Shown: piece by piece, positions 11,818 to 22,619 of the stretch
Layout: every line of letters starts with the position of its first letter
How positions within the stretch are numbered: the stretch's first letter is position 1
Source of the DNA: Xylaria sp. FL1777
Lineage: Eukaryota; Ascomycota; Sordariomycetes; Xylariales; Xylariaceae
Length of the DNA stretch: 64,000 nt
Assembly: GCA_022578965.1 (NCBI GenBank)
Contig: MU400639.1
Coordinates: forward strand, 1 to 64,000
Reading direction: 5' to 3'
Translations under genes and position numbers: made by a program
Notes under the pieces: generated by a model
The model's input: only the letters and a program-made list of their open reading frames with translations
What the model was told of the DNA's origin: nothing
Database searches by the model: none

Positions 11818-12827
11818 TGGTGCCGGCGGACCCAGAAGGCCCCGTCGTGGTCCTGACGAGGAGTCAAAATACACAGTGAGTCTGGAGGATTTGTACAAGG
11901 GCAAGACGGTCAAGTTTTCCGCCAACAAGTCAGTGGTTTGCGGCACTTGCAAAGGCTCCGGCGGCAAGGAGAAGGTGAAGCCGCAACAATGTGACCGCTG
12001 CAAAGGTAACGGCATGGTTGAGGTACTCCGTCAGATGGGCCCAGGCCTAGTAGCACGAGACACTGCTCCGTGTGATAGATGCCAAGGATCTGGCAACTAC
12101 TACAAGGAGAAGGACCGTTGTAAGAAATGCAAGGGCAAGCGAACGGTTCAGGAGACAAAGCCTCTGGAGATTTACATCCCTCGTGGTGCATACCAGGGTG
12201 AGCGCATCGTCCTAGAAGGCGAGGCCGACCAACACCCTGATCAGACGCCCGGTAACCTTGTCTTCGTTCTCATTGAGGAGCCACATGAGATCTTCAACCG
12301 AGTCGGAAATGATCTCTCAGCAGACCTAGAAGTCACCCTGGCTGAAGCCCTCTGTGGGTTCTCGCGCGTTGTCTTGACCCACCTTGATGGTAGAGGCATT
12401 CACATCAACCACCCAAGAGGCAAGGTGTTACGTCCAGGTCAGGTGCTCAAGGTATCAGGAGAGGGTATGCCATTAAAACGTGGGGACACCAAGGGTGACC
12501 TATACCTCATCGTAAAAATCGATTTCCCCGAGGACGGCTGGCTTGAGGATGACGCTGGCCACGAATCGCTTAAGAAGTTGTTGCCTGGACCTGCCCCAAA
12601 GATCCCAGTTGATGAAGTTGACGAGGTAGAGTACGAAGATGATGCTGATCTCGATGAGGTATGTTCAACCTCGTCCAATATCGCCCCCCTCCCCAAAGAA
12701 AGCATATCTACATGACACTGACATGCTGCAGATGGGAGCCAACTCCGGTGATCCTCGATACACAGAGCGCTGGGAAGATGAAGATGACGATGAAGGCGGC
12801 GCACAAGCCCAATGTGCACAACAGTAA
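11287..12827 (+). CDS. YDJ1: Type I Hsp40/DnaJ co-chaperone, Ydj1/Mas5 type, farnesylated
   Basis: J-domain partner of cytosolic Hsp70 that helps fold, deliver and degrade proteins, including mitochondrial preproteins. Exons 11287-11317, 11430-11488, 11546-12658 and 12732-12827 give 432 residues. The J domain spans about residues 8-70 with the HPD motif in [10 protein letters not shown]. Next come a Gly/Met-rich linker with tandem GGM repeats (11761-11820), four CxxCxGx zinc-finger repeats ([32 protein letters not shown]) and the substrate-binding domains. The short last exon is acidic and ends in CAQQ, a CaaX box of the farnesylation type, as in Ydj1 (CASQ). If the last intron were retained this tail would be lost. 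Confidence 0.95.
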
Positions 12828-13591
12828 TGAATTATGATACGTAAAATTCGTGCTCGCAGCACAATCACGGAATCACTACGCAAGTCGAGTTTTTGTTTTT
12901 TTGGGACAGCAATACGCCGTTCTTCAAGAGCGATCAGCGAGTTAGCATCAGCATGAACATCAGCATCGACGTAGGCGTAGGCATAGGCATGTTATTGACA
13001 CATGGGAATGGTCTCGATTAGGATAGAGATGCGAGAGGGGAGTAAACCCTTCCTAGGTATCTATTTTCTGGAAGATAGGATAGACCAGATAGAGCGGCTA
13101 ATTGGGCGAGACATGAACAATCCTCCTTTATGATAAAATCTACGAACTCCAGCTACGGCAAACCCTTACGCTCATGAAGACTTGTATTTGTGATGGTGGA
13201 TGTTGTACCTATAGTATTCTATGAAAGCAAGCTCTCTCAGTGAACTATATTAAATGGCAATATTAATCACGCTGCCTCGTTCGACGGGAGGCATTCTCGT
13301 CATATTTGTCGCCGCCTAGATAAAAAGATATTTAAGGAAATAAAATATGCAATTAAAAGGACTTTAAAAGGACTTTAAAAGGACTGCTTATCTTCCGGGT
13401 TGATAGGTGAGGTATACTGTGGCTGGTGTGCCACACAAGCCACCACAAACCTCTGTATTCGCTAAATTTCCCCACTTACCCAAGACTCCCACAACCGCCC
13501 ACGAACTTTTTCTCAACCTGCGACTCGACCAGACACCCGACGGCATAACACCAACAAACCCCATCACGGCCGACGAGAAACCGCAGTCAAG
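12828..13591. other. Intergenic spacer and eL32 promoter with 11-bp tandem repeat
   Basis: Spacer between the DnaJ and eL32 genes. It contains a tandem array of about three copies of AAAAGGACTTT at 13355-13385. The stretch 13430-13590 is rich in C and A with CCCAC and ACCAC runs, typical of a ribosomal-protein promoter and 5' leader. Confidence 0.45.
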
Positions 13592-13705
13592 GTAGGACGT
13601 TCTCATGACGCACCTCTGCTTCGGCAATTTCTGATTTGCCAATGATCCCTCCAACTTGCGACTTCTTCTCTTAAAGTACGACTGTTTTCTAACTGACTGC
13701 CGCAG
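13592..13705 (+). other. Putative 5' UTR intron of the eL32 gene
   Basis: A donor GTAGGA follows AGTCAAG, a branch site CTAAC occurs near 13690 followed by CTGAC, and the acceptor GCCGCAG lies directly before the start ATG. Introns in the 5' leader are common in fungal ribosomal protein genes. There is no protein evidence, so this rests on splice signals alone. Confidence 0.5.
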
Positions 13706-14718
13706 ATGGTTGCCAAGCACATCCCCATCGTCAAGAAGTACGTGCGAAATTCCTGTATACCAACGCCTCATAAATTCAAACACGGCCGTGTCTTTCCCAA
13801 TTCCACGATGATCAGTGGATAAATGCTGCAAGAAATCGGAGAGGGAGATGTTCAAGATTGGGAATGCGCATCCGACACAATACACTTCTGCCCACTTGAG
13901 GATGAAGACGCCTCGCACCACGAATTTCCCCGTTGCTCTTTTCCGATCTAGCTTCCTTCGCCCGCGAACCATGTCATAGCCGGAAGATTTGTTAACGATG
14001 TAAACAGGAAGACGAAGAAGTTCAACCGTCACCAGTCTGACCGGTTCAGTACGTCTCCTCTCAAGTCAAGCTTACCAGGGACAAGTACTAACTTATTTTG
14101 AACAGAGTGCCTTTCCGTTAGTACGCCCAATTAACGAACGATGCCAAAATGCGAACTAATATGTTACATGACAGTCGAGCTGGAGGAAGCCTAAGGGTAT
14201 CGACAATGCTGTCCGCCGACGATTCGTAAGTTATCAAGGAGTTATACTTGAATGGTCTGGTATTAACAATCAGCTCTAGCGTGGACGCCAGGCTATGCCA
14301 TCGGTGCGTAGACTCTTTAGGCCAGCGGACAATTATGCGGGCTATTTTATCACCGCAAAGGCGTTTCACTAACAGCATATAAGATCGGCTATGGCAGCAA
14401 CCGCAAGACCCGCCACATGGCCCCTAACGGCCTGAAGGTAATGCTGGTATGGTCCAGATGACGGAGCCAAGCTAACTGTGTCAGGCCTTCCTTGTCAGCA
14501 ACACCAAGGACGTCGAGCTGCTATTAATGCACAAGGATACCTATGCCGCTGAGTACGCAATCACCGATACGAGAAAGACCGGCATAGCCAGAGAACTAAT
14601 ACCCAGCAGGATCGCCCACAACGTCTCCTCAAGAAAGCGAGTCGATATCATTGCCCGGGCCAAGCAGCTGGGGGTCAAGGTTACCAACGCCAAGGCAAAG
14701 GTTACAACTGAGAACTAA
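13706..14718 (+). CDS. RPL32: 60S ribosomal protein eL32
   Basis: Cytosolic large-subunit ribosomal protein. Eight coding exons: 13706-13737, 14008-14048, 14106-14116, 14175-14225, 14280-14303, 14384-14437, 14485-14552 and 14610-14718, giving 129 residues, the normal length. Conserved blocks are [69 protein letters not shown] and [18 protein letters not shown]. Exon 3 is a micro-exon of only 11 nt and exon 5 has 24 nt; both are needed to keep frame and family sequence. The last intron (14553-14609) is 57 nt, divisible by three and free of stop codons, so if retained it would add 19 residues. The exon-rich structure fits an old, highly expressed gene. Confidence 0.93.
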
Positions 14719-15908
14719 AAACTGGATGGTTGATATGGTGACTATGGAGTTCGGTTTTCTCGTTTTTCGGCACTTTGCATGTATGGGAAGGATTCATACT
14801 CTGCGGTCTACGGACGGTTTGAGCTAGCAATTTCGTGCTAGGGAATGCAACACGAATTATACGATGAAAACCACTCTATTCCTAGAGGCTAGATGACTTG
14901 GGATACGTGGTGAACATGCCTCATAGGTGCAGAGCGGCTCGGGAGTCAATAGCATGCACGTATGGATTCCACCGCCAACTGACTACTCATAAGTGCCAAC
15001 AACAATGTCTTCGAGGGGAACAACCGAGCCAACCTCAAGAATCATAGATGTTAAAGCAATAAGATACAGCTAAGCCCTTCGTCTCCTCCAAAAGGCTTTA
15101 TATCAGCTGTCTCGAGCACATTAGATTCATTTCAGACAATTGTCTTTTAAGGACGAATAGAAGTCTAAAACTGACCTAATATTCTCACTCATTGCTTAGA
15201 GATGTCATATGCGGTTATTCTATTTGTATTTCAATGCCCCCAAACCAACGGTATAAGATCCTGATGCGTTCTGATGTCTCATAATTGGAGTAGCGGAGAA
15301 TGTGCCTCTTTCATCGTTCTCACTCATAACTAGTAGTTTCCATGCTTCTTGATTGGCTTATTTAACGTGGAATAGTATACCATTATTTTTGGAGTTATGT
15401 AATAGAAAGGTTTATGAGTACAGATTGTGGTTCATGGATACCCATTGTGGTTTATGTGGTTTATAAGTACCCATCGAGCACGAAACCCCTAGAATTTTCT
15501 CTTGGGTGCTAACAATGACAGGACGCAGAACGCCCATTGAGATCTTCGAGAAGGCGGTGGGTGCTACGGTTCCATCGACGACCAGGAGTTTAAGACGAAT
15601 AGGTAGGTGCTTATATATGAATGGGCATGTCAAGCAAATTAAGCGATCAATCTCTCCATAGATTCATGCTTGAAGCTGTATTTAACCCAAACACCTTTTG
15701 ATATGAATACGGACAACTCCCAAGGCATTAATGTGTTTCTGTCGCTATCTTATGACACAGTTGTTACCTAGAACTTTTGATCTTAGGCAACCCCTCCTGT
15801 TTCCGAGGTCACCGTCGGGAGGCTTTGACACCGTTGGCTATCTCCACGAATCCAGTCTAATCAGCGACATATAGCTGTTAGTACCTTGCGAAAGAAAGTT
15901 AACTCACA
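14719..15908. other. Intergenic spacer, no gene recognised
   Basis: A 1.2 kb stretch between eL32 and the orphan gene. It holds the eL32 3' UTR and the presumed promoter of the next gene. Short direct echoes such as ACCCATTGTGGTTTATGTGG near 15439 occur. The 73-codon minus-strand ORF at 15412-15633 has no recognisable family. Confidence 0.4.
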
Positions 15909-17054
15909 ATGTCAAATAAGCTCTCGGCATGGGAGATCATGCGATGCGAGTCAATCACTGTTGTATCGGTGACCTATGGCACCGGCGGACAGCTACAGCA
16001 AAACGTCATCTCGGGACCAAAACTTTCTTTCAACTGCCTACCCGAGGAAGGCCTCTACATCCTATATCGAAACCGCGGGCTACAGATTGCCTCGGCGTGT
16101 GATCGGCGAAAGTGTTATACTACACAAGTCTGTTGCTGCACGGAGCAGCGACATGTTCATGCGAATATGAAAAGCACCGCTGAAACAAGAAGTGAGAATA
16201 AATCTATGCAAGATATCATCAATCAATATTGGAAAGGGTGCGTAGTCGCTCGGATTCACCTCCACCAGGCCGCTGAAGAAATTCGGTCCTGTAGGCTGTG
16301 CTTTCTTGCCCATCCTCGGACGCTATCATGGGACAATATATTCGACAACCTCACTTTCCACTTTGATGACGAGCTAGAAGAACACTATGCTTCAATACAC
16401 AGCTACGGATGCCCAGCTCATAATTCGCTGTCGGTCGATAGAGGGGCGAAAGATTGTCCACCGGGGGTCCTAGAGGTCATATATGACGCATGGAGAGACT
16501 TTCTCGACTCCGGCGATTATCGTGTCAAACCCGGAATGATACAGGTAGCACGAGGAAGCGCCAAAAACAACGAAAACGATAACAATCACACTACCGACCG
16601 AGACATGGACGATATATCAGAATGGGACGATACCGATACCCCTATCCACGTCCATTCTAATGACCATACATCTACTTCCCTACTCAATCAACACAGAGAC
16701 ATATCGACACCCGATGACGACTTCGACTTCGACCTCATCGACGACTTGATCGAGGAAGAGTTCCCACAACTCAAAAAGACCTTGCAGAGAACCCGTCCGA
16801 CGAAAGGGGGCGTGAGACAGAACTGCATCTCACATCGTAAATTCGTGCCATCATCACACAAGGTGAAGAGCAGCAGCAACAGCAACAACGGGCTAAAAAA
16901 AGCCAATTCCATCAACGAAGGGCTGCCAGCGCCGGTCATCACGCCGCCGAAGAACATGCTCGTGGGCCTCGGTATTATGGGATGCAACAATGCGTATGGA
17001 CGGCTCGGAGATCCCATGGTGGCGATGGACCGATGTGTGGTGCTGCCCTGTTAG
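15909..17054 (+). CDS. Orphan protein with acidic low-complexity centre
   Basis: An uninterrupted 381-codon frame, long for this AT-balanced region, with a plausible ATG. I do not recognise the family. The N-terminal half has several Cys residues, including CCCTEQRH and SCRLCFL, the latter loosely like the Cys pairs at the start of HET-domain proteins, but no HET domain follows. The middle (residues 215-300) is hydrophilic and rich in Asp, Asn and Ser, with DDDFDFDLIDDLIEEEFPQL. The tail is Ser/Asn/Lys-rich and ends in a more hydrophobic Gly-containing segment. No signal peptide or membrane segment is seen. It has no intron, unlike its neighbours. It may be lineage-restricted; start and integrity are less certain than for the conserved genes. 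Confidence 0.55.
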   Translation: MSNKLSAWEIMRCESITVVSVTYGTGGQLQQNVISGPKLSFNCLPEEGLYILYRNRGLQIASACDRRKCYTTQVCCCTEQRHVHANMKSTAETRSENKSMQDIINQYWKGCVVARIHLHQAAEEIRSCRLCFLAHPRTLSWDNIFDNLTFHFDDELEEHYASIHSYGCPAHNSLSVDRGAKDCPPGVLEVIYDAWRDFLDSGDYRVKPGMIQVARGSAKNNENDNNHTTDRDMDDISEWDDTDTPIHVHSNDHTSTSLLNQHRDISTPDDDFDFDLIDDLIEEEFPQLKKTLQRTRPTKGGVRQNCISHRKFVPSSHKVKSSSNSNNGLKKANSINEGLPAPVITPPKNMLVGLGIMGCNNAYGRLGDPMVAMDRCVVLPC

Positions 17055-18049
17055 ATCAGAGAGCCTCGCGCCCTCTTCTTGAGATTTGTACAATGCATGG
17101 ATGGTTTATGTGCGGTTTAAAAGCGAGGGAAGCATGCGACAGTTAGATGGGAGGTAGATGTCTTTACCGTCAAGGACAGTTTACCCTACCTAGGTACTCT
17201 GACCACTTAGCTTGGATCAGGGGCATTGCGGGAATTGGATTACGAAGCTCTCTAGGGTGGAAAATTTCCACGTCGTCTCGAGCGGTGACGGACAGTGTAT
17301 AAGGATCTGAGGTAGAAAAGGGAGTCATGTGAAGTACCTAGTAGAGGTGGATAGGACTACCTAAGTCAGATTGATGCCCATTTAGGCTATGGCGCTGTTG
17401 ACACGAGAAAGAAGTTGTCTAGATATTATGGTATCTCTAGAATAAAGAGAGGACAGCGATCACTCATTCTTGGAGAATTCTGGTTGTTTCACGAAATAAC
17501 CAATACTTATTGGCCTCTGTAGCGAGACATTGACATTGTGACTAGTATTGTGACGGCGGCTTGATACTCATTTGACGATGAAGCATAGGGAGGCTGATAT
17601 GAGTTAACCGATCTAGGAGTCAGAGACAACGCGCAATACAATCGTACAATGATGGGATGGTCATAGATAGTGGTAATATCTTAAGACAACTAGGACAACT
17701 ATAGTGTACAGCTAGACGACGTAACACTGTCTAGTCTAGATCTGCAAATACCTAGAGTAGTAGCTATACTACTTGAACTTAAGTATAAAGTAGCTATGTA
17801 GTAAGGCTGACTAACTTGCGCGATCTTCTTGCATGAGACTGAGAATACTCGACAAGGCCAACTAAAGTGTTTCATACGAAGTCGAATTGACACTAGGATT
17901 GGACACCAGTGATAGATGGATGTTAAAGAGGTCTTGTTCTGGTCTAACGGGCTACCTTCTATCGTCACTAGCTTTCAATACGAGTGGAGATGAGAAGGAC
18001 GATGGTTATCGTACAACTTGGATAGAACGGCTTGGGAAACGACTGCGGG
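17055..18049. other. Convergent intergenic spacer
   Basis: Spacer of 1.0 kb between the orphan gene and the 3' end of the karyopherin gene. A CTACCTAGGTACTC palindrome copy lies near 17187. The 89-codon minus-strand ORF at 17699-17968 shows no family features. Nothing else is seen. Confidence 0.4.
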
Positions 18050-21000
18050 TTACGAGGCGTATGCGAAACTAGAGCCTCTACAGGCTAGCCAGAAGTCCCG
18101 TACAACCTGATTCGTAGGCCTGCCCCCGCGAAGACTGACAAGCTTTTTTACGAATAAAACTTTATCCTCAGGAGAGACCTTGTCGCTTGGAAAGCTGGCA
18201 TCGTTTAGGGCTGCTTCGAGCCATTTCGAAGCATGGACATGCTGCACGATGAGCTTCTTGAGAGGCTCGCTAAGTTTATCAAGGTCACTACGCGAAGCTC
18301 TCCCTCCAATGCCCTGTATTAAACATTGAGAAAGCTGGGGCCCGAAGTGCGACATTGCATCATTCAATGTGGCTTGGATATTCGGGTCATCTGATTTTGC
18401 GGTTATGAACGTAGTCTATAATAGCTGTCAGCCCTTTAATTCTTCGACTGTTTGGTAATCTCGCATACCCAGAACTCTGCCGCGGCTCCTTTCGGTAACG
18501 GTTCGTTTCCATTGAGTAATTTCATCGCAAAGGTAAAAAGGAATTCGAGAACGTTTGATGCTTGAGACATGAGAACTTCTGGGCGTCTCAACAAGACCCT
18601 TTGAGCGAATTCGATTCCATACTGGGATAGCTCTGGATCGGCTTCCGGACCTACAGTACAATAAGCTTAATGTCTCCAGTTGTTTGGGAGTCGACATGAC
18701 TTACCGGGAAGTTGATGGAGCAGGTTGAAGACCCAGGGTAACAATGTGCCGAGAGTCGGAACGGCATGTTGCTTGAATCTTCCGGAATTGAGCGAGCTGG
18801 CAAAGGCGCTGGCAGTGTTCACAACTGTAGCAATACGGCTTTGCCAATTGCTGATGATAAGTTCGGTCACCATCTGTGGCGGAAATACGAACGGTCCTGG
18901 GTCTGTTTCTGAAAATCCAGCGCGTAGAATTGTGCAAATCGCGTCTACGATTTCTGCATTGTTCGAAAATAAGTTCTTAAGCTGTACAAGAATTCCCTAC
19001 ACAAGAGTTAACGCTTATATAATAATTACTTGACGAATGCATGTTCCGAGTGGTTTCGCGGAGTAATACGATATTTTGATAATCGTGTTGCTACGATAGG
19101 AAACTTCGTCGGGTTGAGATGTATTTATTTTGATGATTCTCGCAACTAATGAAACATGTACTTACAATAATATCGGCATGGGTTCGTTCAAGGTCTTGGT
19201 TAATAGCTGGCTGAGTGGACTCATCGTCAGAATCCAAGTCCACAGGAGCCTGAAGCCCTTTGGCTATGCTGCAGAGGCATCGAAGTGCTCTAATAGCTAA
19301 CTGCGACGCTACTTCATGCGCCAAGACGGGCGATGTTGGACGTTGAGATATGTCAAATGCTCGGAAAATAATCTGAACTAAGTAAGCAACTGGTGTGAAG
19401 AGTCATGTCGTTTGACACGCAATAGGCTACTCACAGGGTCATTTTGGTCAACTAAGGCGTTGTCTTGCGCGGACTTAAACTGCAGACAAGAATTCACGTC
19501 TATACCAACCATTGTTAGCAATCGCTGAACAGCGTTTGATTTATGTTCCTCGCTTTGGAGTGACTGTATGATAGCAGCAATCGCGCCAACCACTCTCTCC
19601 TCAGCTAAAGAATCCAACTCCCGGTTATTACGTAAAGCACTATACTGTTCCAGAAATGCATCGATTTCGGAAGTTAGCAATTTCCTGCAAGATGAGCAGA
19701 GGGTGAGGATCGATTTCGAAGAAGGGAGGGCCAGATGGCGATCAGCTACAGCACTAAACAAAAGGTTCAGGGCAGCTGGGAGATATTCCGAGTGACGCAC
19801 GAAGTACTCCGAATAGCGCTCGATAAGGTAGAGACATGTCTGCCTAGATCGAACTGGTACAACGTTCTGTCCTTGGCGTAGTAGATCGAACAGTGAGGAG
19901 CCAAACACCTTGGTGAGAGCATCATCATATGAGTTTCCTTCTGAAACACAATCAGACAATGCACCCAGGCAAAAGGAGGCAGCCTCAAGCTCAGCCCACG
20001 AGGAATTTTCCAACGCTCTTAGTATGTGATCTACAAATAGTGAGATTAGGGGCAGCCCGGAGATTGTATAAACGGCCTGGAGAAAATCGGCAACATCCTT
20101 TCGCGCATCCCCAAAGCCAGCCTTTTCTGTCGAGTCCCAGGAATTATAGACGTCCGGGGACGGATACTGAATTTTTTGCCAGCTATAAGAGACCACCTGC
20201 ATGACTTGCGAGAGGGGTGGCTTGTCCCATGGGAGATTATTCGTCGACTCGGAGTAAATAGTGTCTACTAAGTTTTCGACGAAGGCTGACCATAACTCAA
20301 GTGCAGGAACAAAAATCTTGTCTTCCGCAGCCGGGTGACCTTGGGCTGTCAGCAATCCAGCCAATCCAGCTAAGAAGGATTGAGCTCTCGTGTCCGTTGT
20401 ATCCATCATCTCCACCATTTGAGCATCGCCGAAGGCTAGCATGAACAACCCAAATTGAACAGCATCGAAGTCGAAGTCACCCCTAATGAGGTCTTGGTAT
20501 CGCTGTTGTGCCCATTCGCTCTCAAACAGAGCGTAAAAGGAATCGATATGATGGCGGGTAAAAAATTGTTGCCAATTGCCCAATGTATCGGTTAACAGTT
20601 CAACGGTCGTCTCATACAGCTCTTCAACCAACAAGCAATTGATCATAGGCTGGACTAAGGCTTGGAGAAGCTGGATTAGAGGTTGTTTCGGAGTACGTTG
20701 AGCATAGAGAAACCAGGCCTGCAAGCAGTTAATCGCCTCCTTCTGACTCGGGACGTCAGAAGGCCCGTTCGTAGGCACTAGGGCACTAGCCATCAAGGCC
20801 GCGACGTCATTTGCATTATCAACAACACGTCCATGAAGACCGATATATTTGGTAGATTTGGTGTCTACCTTTTCGGTTTCCTCAGCCAACGCCGCAGCAA
20901 ACCAACTTGCCGCCAGGAACTTCTGGGTGTCCAACTGTCCAATGACCTGTTCCAGAGGTAATGCATCTCCGACTTCTTCAATCGGTACAACTACATTACG

Positions 21001-21592
21001 GTCCAAGGACTGAATGAGATGACGGACACATTTACACCATGTATGTGAGTAGTGGATGTAATAAGTCACGAGTGCAGAGCAAAGCTTCCTAATTACAATA
21101 GGGCCCGATCCATCACTAAGGGAATGAACGAGCCAGGTGATGAGGTTTTGAAGCACAGAAAGGGCGTCATCATCGGACAACCTATATATAATTATGCTTA
21201 GCAATTGATCGCTACGCGAATCAGGGTTTGTACCTTTCGGTATTCAGTTTTACGATAATAGTCAAGGCGCCAAAGAACTTGATGTTGTCACCGGGCCGTG
21301 CCAGTAAGCTCTGGGCCAATTGCCAGCCTTGAGGCGACTTCTGAAGCCGCTGGAGGGCCTCTTGGATTTGAGATATTGTCTCAGGGGCATTCGGCTTGTA
21401 GAGCTCATTGATCAACTAGTCAAGGTTAGATATTTAGAACTAGGTTACGATATCTCAAGGTATATCCATCGATGATGATGCAAACAAGTGGTCCATGCCT
21501 ATTAGATTCTTGACATCAGGGAGGCAGAGCTGTGATGAACTTACATGCTCGACCTCGGACAAGGTGGTAGGAACAGGTAAATTGGTCTCCAT
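18050..21592 (-). CDS. Importin-beta family karyopherin, importin-13/Kap122 type
   Basis: Nuclear transport receptor that carries cargo through nuclear pores under control of Ran-GTP. Minus-strand exons: 21592-21545, 21415-21234, 21181-19435, 19372-19166, 18996-18705, 18650-18469 and 18415-18050, giving 1007 residues, the usual length for the class. The N-terminal repeat is importin-13-like: LINELYKPN, QKSPQGWQLAQSLL and IKFFGALTIIVKL, the Ran-binding IBN region. The rest is a continuous alpha-solenoid of HEAT-like helices rich in Leu, Ala and acidic residues. Junction phases all match and no in-frame stop remains. Assignment to the importin-13/Kap122 group rather than another karyopherin rests on the N-terminal part. 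A divergent promoter separates it from the aminopeptidase P gene. Confidence 0.88.
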
Positions 21593-22619
21593 AGTGTTCG
21601 GTATCATCCATAGCGGAAAGGAAAAGATGAGTCACGCTCGGCGGGCGGCAGCTGGCGGCGGGATGGGGATCTGAAGCCCCGATGCCAGACGAGGCTCGCA
21701 ATATATGGCGCAGGCAAGCCAGGGCGGCGTTAAAATGCGATGCAGGGCTGTATTGTCCGGGGAATGTCTCGAATGGGAAGGGGATGAACGAATATGAAGA
21801 TGATGAAGCCAATGAAGACGATGAAGACGGCAGAACCCCTCGTAGCTTCTAGCAGCAGGTATAGATAAGTTGCCTCATAGGAAGCAGAAGACAACCTAAG
21901 ATATCTATCTGGGCGACTATCCCGGGTAAAGCATCGAGCTCCCTAAACTCGTATCATTTCTATGTATCCAATCGAGAGACTGTCTTGTTTCGTTCCAGGC
22001 GGATTGGTTGGACTGGAAAACCCCACCACTGGCTGACAAGGGATGGCCAAGGCAAGTGTTAAGCATGCGGGCGTAACCACTTGCTTCACTGAAGAGTCCA
22101 GATTCTGCCCAGATTTGGCGTGAGCGTGAAGGTTGGCGGGGCAGAGCATGAAGTTACCTAATGGAGAGACACAAACGCTATCTTTTTGGCCAGCGTTTGC
22201 CCGCCAAGCTAAGCAGCAGCGACGAGGAAGCTTGTTACTAGACAGGTACCTCCTCTCCATATTAAGTATAACTTGCCGCATCGATAATGGATACCTAACC
22301 TCCCTAACCTCCCTGAGGTGCACTAGCAGAACGGCTACAACCATCCTTCCCGATTCGAACCATGTGGAGCGCACAACCATCGACATCACAACGCCCAGCT
22401 CATATGCTTCATCTCTTGCCTTTCCGATTCCCGAATCCCCGTCTCTCTTTTCTCCATTCCAATTCAGGGTATTAATACGACGTCTTCCACTCTTGGTATT
22501 CGTTGCACTCGGCGACCGTATCTCGATTCAATAGCCCTATCTTTGGCTTTGTAGGTGGCTGTACCTCTCCTCTGTCTGTACTGCTACTCTACATCAGGCG
22601 CAATCACCTCCAGCAGCCG
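21593..22619. promoter_or_regulatory. Divergent promoter region, karyopherin / aminopeptidase P
   Basis: A 1.0 kb spacer between genes transcribed outward. Minus-strand reading near 21760-21810 is rich in TCATC repeats. CTCCCTAACCTCCCTAACC-like repeats lie near 22295. The 133- and 148-codon ORFs here overlap each other on opposite strands, look like no protein family and are not called. Confidence 0.45.

Noticed and set aside
21943..22534. Overlapping ORFs of 148 (minus) and 133 (plus) codons in the karyopherin/aminopeptidase spacer
   Set aside because: They overlap each other on opposite strands and neither shows splice support or a recognisable protein.
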